This document shows, piece after piece, positions 9,833 to 18,999 of a stretch of DNA of 64,000 nucleotides (position 1 is the first letter of the stretch; the number at the start of each line of letters is the position of its first letter). The DNA comes from Symsagittifera roscoffensis (taxonomy: Eukaryota > Xenacoelomorpha > Acoela > Convolutidae). The stretch spans positions 71,493,345 to 71,557,344 of the forward strand of contig NC_087065.1 in the NCBI RefSeq assembly GCF_963678635.1. Reading direction: 5' to 3'. The position numbers and the translations under genes were made by a program. The notes under the pieces were generated by a model. That model saw only the letters and a program-made list of their open reading frames with translations, had not been told where the DNA came from and did no database searches.

Positions 9833-11068
9833 TTAACCGCTCATTATCTCCGGGGCATGGGCATCGTCCATCAACTTAACGCACCATATCTTCTTCAAAG
9901 GCGTCGCTTCCTGCACAGATGGCTCCAGATTGGTACGGACGACCGTACCATGTAGCAGTAATCTGGTTGGGCGTTTCGAAACTGCTATCAGCTCGAGCTC
10001 ATCGGCGGCATTATCCACCACGGTGCCCTCCTCATCGGAGGTGTGCCTGTCTCTGTCCGGATCCTGATGCATTTCCCTGTCCAGCCCGCGTTGTTTCCAG
10101 TCCACCAACAAGGAATGAATCGCAATCTCCGATACATCAGAATTAGAAGTAGTCTCGGATGTGTTGTCCCAGGACTGCGGCCTCGAGTCATCACTGGAGT
10201 CGAGTGACTCTACACCATCACGTTCCACTCTGTCTGTGATGTTTCTCGACTCCCCGGACAAAATTTTGTCCCTAGGTGGTCTCATTAACCTCTCCCCGGA
10301 CAAATCGTCCTGTACGGGCCTGAAGATGTCCGACTCCCCGGACATTGTTTCGTCCCCGGAAGAACAATCTGAGCCCGGCTCGTATTCTGCTTTTGCATCT
10401 GTGAAACGTACTTTTCTCGTGAAGCTGGATTTCGGCTTCGCCTTGACTTCCTCAGTGATTTGGACCGGGATCGGTTTCCCACGTTCTGGGAACGAAGTCC
10501 TCAACAAGACATCCTTTGGCATTGAGGTCACCAGCTGATTCACTATCGAGCGGCAATCCCGTTCCACATCGCGGCCGCGAATGATCACCGACCTCTTCTC
10601 TGTCTTCTCAGTTACGGTCCATCGCTGCATGGTCTCCATCCACTCACGATCATGTCTGTCGACTTCTCTATCCAGCAAGTCACGAAGTTTCCCCATGACG
10701 TCCGGCGCCACATTCACTGTCCTATTTAGCAGAGCTATGCTGTTTATACCCAGCCTGGTAAGCTCCTGCTGCACCAGATTGGATCGGACTAGCAGATCCA
10801 GCGGAACGGGTTCACTCCTGGCTAAAACCTTTATCTCAGCGGCCGTTTCCACTGGAAGGTCAGGGTGTCCTGGTATAGGGTGCCCTGACTTGACCAGCCA
10901 CTTAGTGAGTGGTAGTTTGTCGTAGGTTTCCTTGTCTAGGAATGAAAACCCGTCTTTGATCTCCGCTTGGTTAGCCTGCTTCTCTTCGAGGCGCTCATAG
11001 AATTCTGTCTTCTTACTGAGGCTATCAGCATTCTGATGCTTGTCACGGGTACGGTGCTCTATGATCAT
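9833..11068 (-). CDS. RNase H end and ~380-residue spacer between RNase H and integrase
   Basis: The first residues (EHRTRDKHQNADSLS) are the conserved end of Ty3/gypsy RNase H. The rest is a long hydrophilic spacer before integrase, much longer than the linker usual in gypsy-type pol. It contains Ser-Gly-Glu repeats (MSGES, LSGER, LSGES) encoded by three copies of a TGTCCGGGGAG-like sequence (10250, 10292, 10334), and it is strongly acidic towards the C-terminus. The RT segment upstream is in another frame, with its stop at 11065. No function is known for the spacer. Confidence 0.75.
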   Translation of the reverse strand: MIIEHRTRDKHQNADSLSKKTEFYERLEEKQANQAEIKDGFSFLDKETYDKLPLTKWLVKSGHPIPGHPDLPVETAAEIKVLARSEPVPLDLLVRSNLVQQELTRLGINSIALLNRTVNVAPDVMGKLRDLLDREVDRHDREWMETMQRWTVTEKTEKRSVIIRGRDVERDCRSIVNQLVTSMPKDVLLRTSFPERGKPIPVQITEEVKAKPKSSFTRKVRFTDAKAEYEPGSDCSSGDETMSGESDIFRPVQDDLSGERLMRPPRDKILSGESRNITDRVERDGVESLDSSDDSRPQSWDNTSETTSNSDVSEIAIHSLLVDWKQRGLDREMHQDPDRDRHTSDEEGTVVDNAADELELIAVSKRPTRLLLHGTVVRTNLEPSVQEATPLKKIWCVKLMDDAHAPEIMSG

Positions 11069-12378
11069 GTGGTATTATCCAGGCGCACGATCCAACGACC
11101 AACATAACTTTGGTCCATCGAAAAGGTTTTCAGCCAGGCAAAGGCACGATTATCCACACGCAACTTGAAAGGAGCACTCCCCAAGTAAGCCCTGTACTTT
11201 TCCACAAAAGTGATCACCGCGAACATTCCCGCTTTTGGTGCGCCATACTTCATCTCAGTGTCGCTCAAGACCTTACTTCCGTAGGCTATTGGACGGAGAA
11301 CCGTTCTCCCGTTCCACTCTTGCTCTTGGTGAAATATGCCTGATATCGCAACCACCGATGCATCCGTGTCCAGCGCGAACATCCCCTTCTCTGTTGGCAT
11401 GCCGAGGACCGGTGCCTCGCAAAGTTCACGTTTGATGTTCTCAAATGAAACTTGTGCCTCATCAGTCCAAGTGAACTTTTTGCCCTTGTTTCTCATCAAC
11501 CGCTGCATGGGGTATATTTTGTCAGCATACCCCTTGATGAATTCTCGATAGAAATTAGCAAATTCCAAAAAACTCATTAGTTGTGTATCTGTTTTAGGTG
11601 CCTTCCAGGTCAACACCGCTTCGACTGCTTCAGGATCTGGTCTCACTCCATGCTTATCCACCAGGCGGCCCAGATACTTTATGGAGTCTATGAGGATTTC
11701 ACACGTAGAGGGTTTACATTTCAGGCCCGCCTGCTTCATGCAAGTAAACAACTCGTCCAACCTCTCTATGTGGTCCTCTAAGGTTGGTGTTGCAATCACA
11801 ACATCATCGACATAACACATGATGAGATTCCCGTATTTCTTAGTCACGCTCGTGAGTGCCTGGGCCATCAGTCGCTGGAATGTGGCCGTCGCGTTGCACA
11901 ACCCGAACGGCATCCTCTTCCACTGGAACAACCCCAGCTCGCACGCGAAGCCTGTTTTTTCACGATCTTGCTTTCGGAGTGGCACTTGCCAGAACGCAGA
12001 GCCCAAATCCAACGTCGTGAAGAACTTCGCGTCTCCCAGCTTGGATAGGCTCTCATCGATGCGGGGAATCGGGTATGCGTCCTTAACAGTCACTGCGTTC
12101 AGATAACGGAAATCACAACAAAACCTGAGTTGCCCCCCTTTCTTTTTCGCCATGACCACGCCACAGGCCCACGGGGACTTCGACGGCTCGATCATGTCAT
12201 ACTCCATTAACATCTCGATTTCCTTCCTGCATGCTTCTGACTTGTGAGGGGTCATTTTTCTCGCCCCTTCCCTATGAGATACCGAGCCCTCTTCTATCTC
12301 AATTTCGTGTTCTACAAAGTTACAGCAACCTATGTCGGCCTTATGTTTCGAAAAAACGTCTGCGTTCCGACTTAGCAC
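11065..12378 (-). CDS. Reverse transcriptase and RNase H (gypsy-type pol)
   Basis: Copies element RNA into DNA. The RT fingers and palm run from about residue 45 to 250, with LDLGSAFWQ (123-131), MPFGLCNA and the catalytic YVDD (189-192). A connection follows, then RNase H beginning near GMFALDTDAS (catalytic Asp at about 337). At the position where RNase H normally has its catalytic Glu, this copy reads KAGMFAV, that is Gly. The stop at 11065 falls just before the last RNase H motif, which continues in a different frame at 11068. The upstream junction with protease is also offset by one base. RT identity is certain; function in this copy is not. Confidence 0.95.
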   Translation of the reverse strand: MLSRNADVFSKHKADIGCCNFVEHEIEIEEGSVSHREGARKMTPHKSEACRKEIEMLMEYDMIEPSKSPWACGVVMAKKKGGQLRFCCDFRYLNAVTVKDAYPIPRIDESLSKLGDAKFFTTLDLGSAFWQVPLRKQDREKTGFACELGLFQWKRMPFGLCNATATFQRLMAQALTSVTKKYGNLIMCYVDDVVIATPTLEDHIERLDELFTCMKQAGLKCKPSTCEILIDSIKYLGRLVDKHGVRPDPEAVEAVLTWKAPKTDTQLMSFLEFANFYREFIKGYADKIYPMQRLMRNKGKKFTWTDEAQVSFENIKRELCEAPVLGMPTEKGMFALDTDASVVAISGIFHQEQEWNGRTVLRPIAYGSKVLSDTEMKYGAPKAGMFAVITFVEKYRAYLGSAPFKLRVDNRAFAWLKTFSMDQSYVGRWIVRLDNTT

Positions 12379-13487
12379 CGTTCGAGCGAATCTAGTTCTT
12401 TATCTGATATTTTATCCTTCAAATGTTCTATCTCAGGTAGGACCGGTTTGTTCGCTGCTAACTCTGTTTCTGTCGGCCTCTCGGGATAGTTGGAACAACT
12501 AGACAACCCATCATCTGTTTCCGACTTCATAGAAAACAATTTCCTAGAAGATTTCAATTCATTTACTCTCTTCAATATACATTCTTGGTTTGCATGCAAG
12601 GGACACTTAGTTAAATCAAACTTCTTCAAGTTCTCCACACTCTGAAAGTCTGTGTTCAGAGGCAAAGCATAGCCAAGTTTCTTTCCCCTCTGTATTGTCA
12701 CTGTTGTTGCTTCTGTGTTCAACAACACACTCACACACAGTCCGCTCTGAGTGAGTGAGAAGCTTCTTCCTAAAATAGCCGAGCTTTTACTGTTTGGATT
12801 TGGTACCAGACACAACTGTCTGTCATTGCTGAGTTCATTCAAGTTCCTCATCCTAAACGTCGCTATTACGGCTTGGTTTGGTTTCAATCTAACCTTTCGA
12901 TCCAAAAAAATTGGCACCTTGGCCTGGTTAATTGAGATCTTATTAAGGGGTTTCTTTTCATACTTTCTCTCAGGATCCTTGATCCTAATCAACCCGTCAT
13001 TGAGATCGATCGTGACATCAAAGTTGCGCACGAAGTCCCTCCCTAAGATGAACTGATCGGATTCGTCCAAATTCTCCACTACTAGGAAGCTCATCCAAAG
13101 ATGTCTTCCTCCAAGTTGCAGTGAAATGATCGGGGTTCGTCCAGTCACATAGATCGCTCCCTGATTGGCAGCTGCCAGTCTTATGTTTGTCGGTATCAGA
13201 TCCGACCTGTCAAAGCCCATGTCAGTCCAGGTTTTGACTGGCATGACACTTACCACTGCACCCGTGTCTAACAGTCCTTTCACTGAAAGTTGCCTGCCCT
13301 GCGCATCTAGCATATGCGCTGCCAGATCGGCTTCGCAGCCTATGTGCACCGCATCTTGTTCGAGCATGGTGCTGTGTCCGATTCGTCTAACCTTCAGCTC
13401 CTCTTGACCAATGTATATCCGGCCAATCTGATCGTTCGCATCAGTTACGTGAGCTTTTGTGTAGATATTGATGCCATCCACATTCAT
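12372..13487 (-). CDS. Aspartic protease region (gypsy-type pol)
   Basis: A retropepsin-like protease that would cleave the polyprotein. The active-site loop is LLDTGA (residues 72-77, catalytic Asp-Thr-Gly), and ILGRDF (147-152) is the matching second conserved element. About 200 further residues lead to RT. It is in the same frame as the segment upstream, separated by one TAA (about 13520). The overlap with RT at its 3' end is a one-base frame offset, either programmed or a mutation; I see no convincing slippery heptamer. Confidence 0.9.
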   Translation of the reverse strand: MNVDGINIYTKAHVTDANDQIGRIYIGQEELKVRRIGHSTMLEQDAVHIGCEADLAAHMLDAQGRQLSVKGLLDTGAVVSVMPVKTWTDMGFDRSDLIPTNIRLAAANQGAIYVTGRTPIISLQLGGRHLWMSFLVVENLDESDQFILGRDFVRNFDVTIDLNDGLIRIKDPERKYEKKPLNKISINQAKVPIFLDRKVRLKPNQAVIATFRMRNLNELSNDRQLCLVPNPNSKSSAILGRSFSLTQSGLCVSVLLNTEATTVTIQRGKKLGYALPLNTDFQSVENLKKFDLTKCPLHANQECILKRVNELKSSRKLFSMKSETDDGLSSCSNYPERPTETELAANKPVLPEIEHLKDKISDKELDSLERC

Positions 13488-13517
13488 TAGAATCGGGTAT
13501 GGGCCATGGACTTCAAT

Positions 13518-14207
13518 TTAATGTCCATCCACTTTCATCAGCCTTGGACCACCTGTCGTGAGCAGCGCTCGCACTGCCCTGGAATCCAGTTTGGGAACTT
13601 TCTCCCTCAGGTAGTCTGCATAAATGTCCAGGTGGACCAATGTAATCTCGGATGGTTCACTCAAGTTCTTGACCACCTGGTGTCCTGCGACCGAGATGAT
13701 GGACATTATCTTCGTCCCTTCCTTCGTCATGCCGAAAGTTCTACCAGATATAACGTTCAGTTTTAGTCCCTGCTTCCGGGGTTCCTCTTTGTCTTCTATT
13801 TTCGTCGTTTTACCCAGAATATTAAAATTTTCGCGGAGATATGTGCTCTCCAGTTCCGACCTTACCCATTGCTCCACTTCTTTCGTGGCTAGCTCCTGTT
13901 TGAAATTCTGCAACGCTGTACTTGCCGCCAGACCGTAACCCACCTTGAGTGGGCTAGCCGACTCTGATTCCAGGCTCGAGGCTACCACCTCGTCAGGCAG
14001 TGTCTTTACCTTCTTAGTCGTAAAGGTGCTCGGTGTCGTCTCCTTTCTCCGAGACTCGGCTTCGTTCATCAGACGTGCTCGACTGGCCTTGACAGCCGAA
14101 AGCGCCTCTTCGTGGCGGGGATTTTTCGCGTCCGCCACTGCATCCCAAAACTGAGTGCAATCCGACTTGAAGTGTCCTTCCAAATTACAGAAGAAGCATC
14201 TCGGACC
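13518..14207 (-). CDS. Second gag zinc knuckle and gag-protease linker
   Basis: Begins immediately after the gag TAA and stays in the same frame. The second CCHC knuckle is CFFCNLEGHFKSDC, within the first 20 codons. A Lys/Glu-rich linker of ~200 residues follows and ends at another single TAA before the protease. Since no ATG precedes the knuckle, it would be made only by readthrough of the gag stop or from an ancestral uninterrupted frame. Confidence 0.75.
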   Translation of the reverse strand, partial: GPRCFFCNLEGHFKSDCTQFWDAVADAKNPRHEEALSAVKASRARLMNEAESRRKETTPSTFTTKKVKTLPDEVVASSLESESASPLKVGYGLAASTALQNFKQELATKEVEQWVRSELESTYLRENFNILGKTTKIEDKEEPRKQGLKLNVISGRTFGMTKEGTKIMSIISVAGHQVVKNLSEPSEITLVHLDIYADYLREKVPKLDSRAVRALLTTGGPRLMKVDGH

Positions 14208-16172
14208 TTATTTCATGATGAGCCCTCTGACGTACTCTTCGTGATCCTCGTCGGTCGCGTCGACCTCGTCGAGAAAGTAGCCTATTGCCTTCATGTTCTG
14301 TTTGTATGCAGAACACGCCGAAACGTGATGGTCCATCGAACCACATTTCGTACATGACCTCCTCTTGTCCATGTCATTGCGAGGTTTGTACCAACTGGAG
14401 TTCGCACCCGTGTTTGTCCCGCTGTAGTTACCATAATTGCTGTAACGCTTTTGCGCCCTCGGTTTTATGAGTAAATACTCGCGTGACTTCATACGCAAAT
14501 CATCGGGCGTGGGTACCTGGTCAAGTGACAGGGTGAAGTGTGTGGCCAACATCGTCTTCAACTCTTCACTCTTTACTCCGTCCATGAACTTTGAAGCAAT
14601 CGCCAAGTTTCGCTCGGATATTTTATCATCGGGATTGCTTCTCCTCCTAAGCAATTCAAGGTCGTCCAAAAATTTGTCTATGGATTCGTCATCTCTTTGA
14701 CGCCTCTTTTCGAACTTCACCATAGCCTGGTGCCCTTGTACTCCAGAGCCGAAACGATTCAGCAGGATGTCGAATATCTTGCGAGCGCTATCTCTCTCAT
14801 TGGTTCTTTTCGCCATTACACAATTTAGTGCAGTACCCTCCAGGTTGCTTGTTAGCGCGCTGCACTCTTGTTTCTTGGAGAGACTCTCTTCCTCAAAGTG
14901 CAACTTCATCACTTCTATCCAAGTGTCAATGCAGCCGTCTGACTCTTCTTTGTACGACTTCGGCTTTTTCAGTGTCCTTTTTGACCTCTCTCCTCTCTCG
15001 GTTGACTTCGAGAGCTTAGTGATGAATGTCTCGAGAGATCTATTCAGAGGCTCAAACATCGAGGCATACATCGTCGTGTCCTGTGAGACTGTAGTCAGAT
15101 CTGGCACTGAACTGACTTGTGGCACAGTTGGCAACCTTGTCTCCGGATTAGCATCTGCCTCCGGCGGGACTGGATTCGTCCAGCCAGGCCTCAACGGGGC
15201 TGCCCTTGGCCGCTCCCTATTCCTAGGTTGGTAGTTCGTTCTCGAGCTTTGCTGGGCCCTGGCGTAGCTGCCCGTACCATCTCCATCATTCGCATGGCGT
15301 GAGCGCTCCCTTGGGTTGGAACGCTCCTCCCAATTGCTCCCATTCAAGATCGCGTCAAGCTTCCGCATCCTTAAGTCAGATTTGGCATCTAACCTTTTTT
15401 CCAGGCTAGTCATCGTGCGGGCGTAGGTACTATCATGATCGTTCAACATTCGCTCGATCTCTCTCGTCATCCTAGCCTCTCTTTCCTCTGACTCCTTATT
15501 TGCCATGTTTGCCAGGCATTGATCGGTGTTGCGAATCAATTGAGCCTGATCAACCCTCGACTGCGACTTCACGTGCGTTAGTTCATCTCTCAAATTCTCC
15601 CGACCCTGGTGAGCTCTCTCGTCAACTTGATCTATTCTCTTGTTCATGTCCCGTCTCAGTTCATCCAGACCATTCATTACACCAGCAAACATGTCACTTA
15701 TATCGCCAGTTGCCCCCAATGACGGGGTTAGCCCCAGAGAAGATGAGGTCAACTGCGGCTGCAGCCTGGTACTTGATGACGCACCGCCTTTTTGCTTGCT
15801 CATCGACGTCATCAGTCTGTCGAACGTTGATGACGCTCCCATCGTTATCCCATCTGACATGGGCCTGGTCGGCGAGGCGGACGACGCCTTCCTGCTCATG
15901 TCTTTCCTTGGGCACGGTGTGAAGTTCACGTCCGGATGGGTTATCTCCGGGTGGTCATAACCGGAAGATAAACCTTCAGTTCGTAGTGACGCCATGCGCT
16001 CATCGTACAAAGACTTCCAGCTCTTCTTTGCCTTCGAACCCGGTTGTTCTTCACTCGGGCTTATGCTCGACATCATCGCGTTGTTGCTCTGCTTGGCCAG
16101 AGATGAGTGGGTGTTAGCTGGATGTGAAAATTCTCTTCTCCACCTTTGACTCTTGGTCTCCGATTTGGACAT
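14208..16172 (-). CDS. Gag polyprotein (gypsy-type element)
   Basis: The 654-codon capsid/nucleocapsid precursor. The N-terminal half is Ser-, Arg- and Gln-rich with a coiled-coil-like part (about residues 165-270). The middle (about 400-560) is the retrotransposon gag capsid region, with WIEVMKLHFEEESLS and a YLL..-type end. CTKCGSMDHHVSAC (607-620) is a CX2CX4HX4C zinc knuckle. The open frame is continuous upstream with the 98-codon segment at 16281-16577 except for two TGA codons (about 16283 and 16196), so the original start was probably at 16577. It ends at TAA 14210-14208, between its two knuckles. Confidence 0.9.
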   Translation of the reverse strand: MSKSETKSQRWRREFSHPANTHSSLAKQSNNAMMSSISPSEEQPGSKAKKSWKSLYDERMASLRTEGLSSGYDHPEITHPDVNFTPCPRKDMSRKASSASPTRPMSDGITMGASSTFDRLMTSMSKQKGGASSSTRLQPQLTSSSLGLTPSLGATGDISDMFAGVMNGLDELRRDMNKRIDQVDERAHQGRENLRDELTHVKSQSRVDQAQLIRNTDQCLANMANKESEEREARMTREIERMLNDHDSTYARTMTSLEKRLDAKSDLRMRKLDAILNGSNWEERSNPRERSRHANDGDGTGSYARAQQSSRTNYQPRNRERPRAAPLRPGWTNPVPPEADANPETRLPTVPQVSSVPDLTTVSQDTTMYASMFEPLNRSLETFITKLSKSTERGERSKRTLKKPKSYKEESDGCIDTWIEVMKLHFEEESLSKKQECSALTSNLEGTALNCVMAKRTNERDSARKIFDILLNRFGSGVQGHQAMVKFEKRRQRDDESIDKFLDDLELLRRRSNPDDKISERNLAIASKFMDGVKSEELKTMLATHFTLSLDQVPTPDDLRMKSREYLLIKPRAQKRYSNYGNYSGTNTGANSSWYKPRNDMDKRRSCTKCGSMDHHVSACSAYKQNMKAIGYFLDEVDATDEDHEEYVRGLIMK

Positions 16173-16280
16173 TCCCCTGAATAGTACTTCCTCTCACGGC
16201 TCGGCCTCGGAACTCTCCGAGGTCTCCTCCGTCCTCTCAATTTCCTCCCGCTCGAGGTCCTCGCTCGGCTCAAAGTCAGG

Positions 16281-16577
16281 TCAAATAAGCGTCCGTTCTC
16301 CTTCGTCAAAGGGGTCCACAAGCGTCTCGCTCGCGGGTCCGGCCTCAGCGCTCCGCCCTTGATCGCCATCGAGGTTTTTCTCGCTCCTTAGTTTCATTTC
16401 GCTCACTGAAAGATCAGGTTGACCTTTAGTCGATTCGTTTTCAGCAAACACGTCGGAAGCGCTGCTAAACGAAGATCGGCTACGCCTAGTTTTAAATTTT
16501 CGCGTGCTTCCCTTGCTCAGCCTGGGAATCTTAGTGGTCGATCCTAACGAGTCCCTGCGCTGCATACTTTGTGACAA
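16281..16577 (-). CDS. Gag N-terminal extension, separated by stop codons
   Basis: A 98-codon segment with an ATG, in the same frame as gag. A TGA ends it and a second TGA lies near 16196, while the 36 codons between are acidic and otherwise open. The sequence is Ser/Arg-rich at the start. It most likely represents the original gag N-terminus of an intact element rather than a separate gene. Confidence 0.55.
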   Translation of the reverse strand: MSQSMQRRDSLGSTTKIPRLSKGSTRKFKTRRSRSSFSSASDVFAENESTKGQPDLSVSEMKLRSEKNLDGDQGRSAEAGPASETLVDPFDEGERTLI

Positions 16578-18968
16578 ATAACAATATTCTTATAATTTAA
16601 TGGCGATGCACACGTACCGCAAACAAGTTCAATTTAAATTACTTAACGCTGCCTCTTCGATCTCGTAAGTATCAAAAATGCCTCTTAGATTTCTCAATGA
16701 CAATTTCAGTGACACAGCTAAAGTTACACACACAGGGCCTACACAGTATTGATATAATGCTAACTCAACCCTATTGTATAGTATAACGGTATCACAAAAT
16801 TTTCACAAGATATAATCAATACACAAAACACAATTGATAATCAGATAAGAATATCCTATAGGTAACAGCGACCTTTCGTCAGTATCAATTTACCGCCACA
16901 CTCTTATCAAGTCACTGCTTTGCTAAAATCAAACAATCTTTGGTAAAAAGCAGTGATGATTCAGAAGCAGATCAATAAAACTTAGTCTTAAAGAAAAAGA
17001 CTTCCCCCAGTCGGAACGATCCGAAAGAACGAAGCCCAGGACACTTTTCTTCTCAAGTGAGTGTGTATTTGCCTAATACACCCACCGAGGTCTTCTTTTA
17101 GGTGTCCTGCGATTGCCCGAGCTGTCCTACTAAGTAGCTCAAGGCAACCACACAACCAAAATCACAATCAACAAAAAAAAAATTTTGGTTCGGGTACTTC
17201 TGATACACCGGATCTAGAATCCAAAGTTGATCACGAATTTCCGGGTCAAAATGGGCTCCTATGATCTTAATAAGCACGCCTAATATCCTAATATGATCTC
17301 AATTATATGGATATTTTCCTTTTCCCAAATCGCCACAGTAGGTTTCCTCAAGTTTCTAACAAGGAGGGTTGTTAAGAGGTTTAAGTCACTCTGGAGGGTT
17401 ACTTCGGAGGGTTGTTAAGACACTTAGCCTACTCCGGAGGGTCACTTCGGAGCGTACCTTAGTCACCCAAGAGACTTCGGAGGGTCCCCCTTAACTCACC
17501 AAGGAGGGTCAATAAGATGCTTAATGTGCTCCGGAGGGTTACTTCGGAGGGTTCTTCCAAAATTTTCAAATTTTTTGAAAATGGCCTTCAACTAGCTTAA
17601 GAAAGCGTCAAAACAAGCTAAATTCCCTACGGGGTGTTGTTTTTAACTTCTTCGGAGGGTCTCGTGGAAAATCTCCACTAAGGAGGGTTGCTAAAGGGCT
17701 TAAGTCACTCCGGAGGCCAATAACTATCAAATTTGGACCCTCCGATTCCTTCTTTTTCCAATCCTTAAGTCGTTAGCTCTATCCACGGAGCTGATCGAAG
17801 GGTTACTCCAAATTTTTTGTGGCAGCCGAGCACGTTATGCTAGCACGCTCCTGACACAAAAAATTTATTGCTCTAACTCTAAAAACTCAAAAACTCGATC
17901 CCCAAAACAGATTGACAAAATTCAGAAAATTATCGAAGTTTTGATCAAAAAATTTTCGTTTTTCCCAACTTCTACTGAGTCTTTTCTCAGGTGGCTTCTT
18001 TAGTCAGGGGGATCGAACTACGTAGCTACTCCCTATATAAAAGCTTCTTGCTGTTCGGAAAAGTTCGGATATCCAAAAATTTGGGGGTCTATAGTTTGGT
18101 CGAAAATCGGTAATTTTCGACAAAATTTGGGTGTTTCTTGGGTCTAAATAGGAGATAAGTAATATATAGTGAGGACAATAATCTATTAGTAGTCGTTAAT
18201 GAATATTACTATACACTCCTTTGCACCAAAATACCCGAATTAAGACCCTTAACTCGGAAATTTGTGATCGACGGAGGGTACAATCGGACCGCGCCAATCG
18301 TGCCCCCCACCACTTAAGTTTTAATGAAATAGTACCCGAATGATACTAAAATTGTTTCAACGATACCCAACAGTCGTTGTGGATGTTGTCGCTATGTCCC
18401 TGTTGAGTGTGGAACACGTCGGTCAGCTTGCCACTCTACCCTCCGGTCACCGGCAAAATCACCATTAACGTGCTTAAATACTCAAATTACACTCAAGGGA
18501 GGGTATCCAACCCTTTACCAAAACACACAATCTTCCTATCAGAAATGATATAGATCAATCTGAAACAACAACAAATAGGAAGGTCAGATCACATCTCGTC
18601 CGGAAATAACATATAAACTGTCACTTTATGTTTTTTACTGTTTTTTGTACTTTTTTGTTTTCAAATAAATTTATTTTTGGCTTTTTCTTGGTTATACACT
18701 ATTTTTGTTTGGTTTTACGCTTTCTCTTTAATTGTTTTTGGTCCTGGGACTTCGGGACAGATGGGCTCTAGATTTCCCACCTAACCCTCCGGCCCCCGGA
18801 ATTTTCGGTGTTAACTAAGTTAAAAAGCTAAATAGTACTAGGTGGAGGGTACGCACCTTCCCCCTAGCACAATAACGGTTATTAAGGCCTCTAACTCGGG
18901 CTTACGCCCGGGGCGGAGGGTTCGTCGCCGAAACGCTTGCTGATCATGATGGTCTTATGCCTTTGACA
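16578..18968 (-). other. Long 5' leader of the gypsy-type element
   Basis: About 2.4 kb of noncoding sequence between the primer binding site and gag. It contains at least 14 plus-strand GGAGGGT motifs (ten within 17364-17690, others at about 18273, 18499, 18843 and 18917) and at least three in the opposite orientation. Many in the cluster come in pairs spaced by TTACTTC or CACTTC. Leaders normally hold packaging and dimerisation signals. In Drosophila gypsy the leader carries a repeated insulator-protein site, which this layout resembles. Confidence 0.7.
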
Positions 18969-18987
18969 GTCCCACCCAGGAGCGCCA
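18969..18987 (-). other. Primer binding site, tRNA-Asn-like
   Basis: The minus strand reads TGGCGCTCCTGGGTGGGAC, complementary to a tRNA 3' end of the form GTCCCACCCAGGAGCGCCA. The T-stem part CCACCCAGG matches eukaryotic tRNA-Asn, with a different acceptor stem. It lies 12 bases inside the 5' LTR end, farther than the usual 0-5. Confidence 0.6.
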
Positions 18988-18999
18988 TAAAAACGTCTA

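Noticed and set aside
13518-16283. Reassigned stop codons as explanation for in-frame TAA/TGA in the retroelements
   Set aside because: Host genes in the window end normally at TAA (SLC6) and TGA (patatin, alpha-adaptin) and have none internally; decay is simpler.
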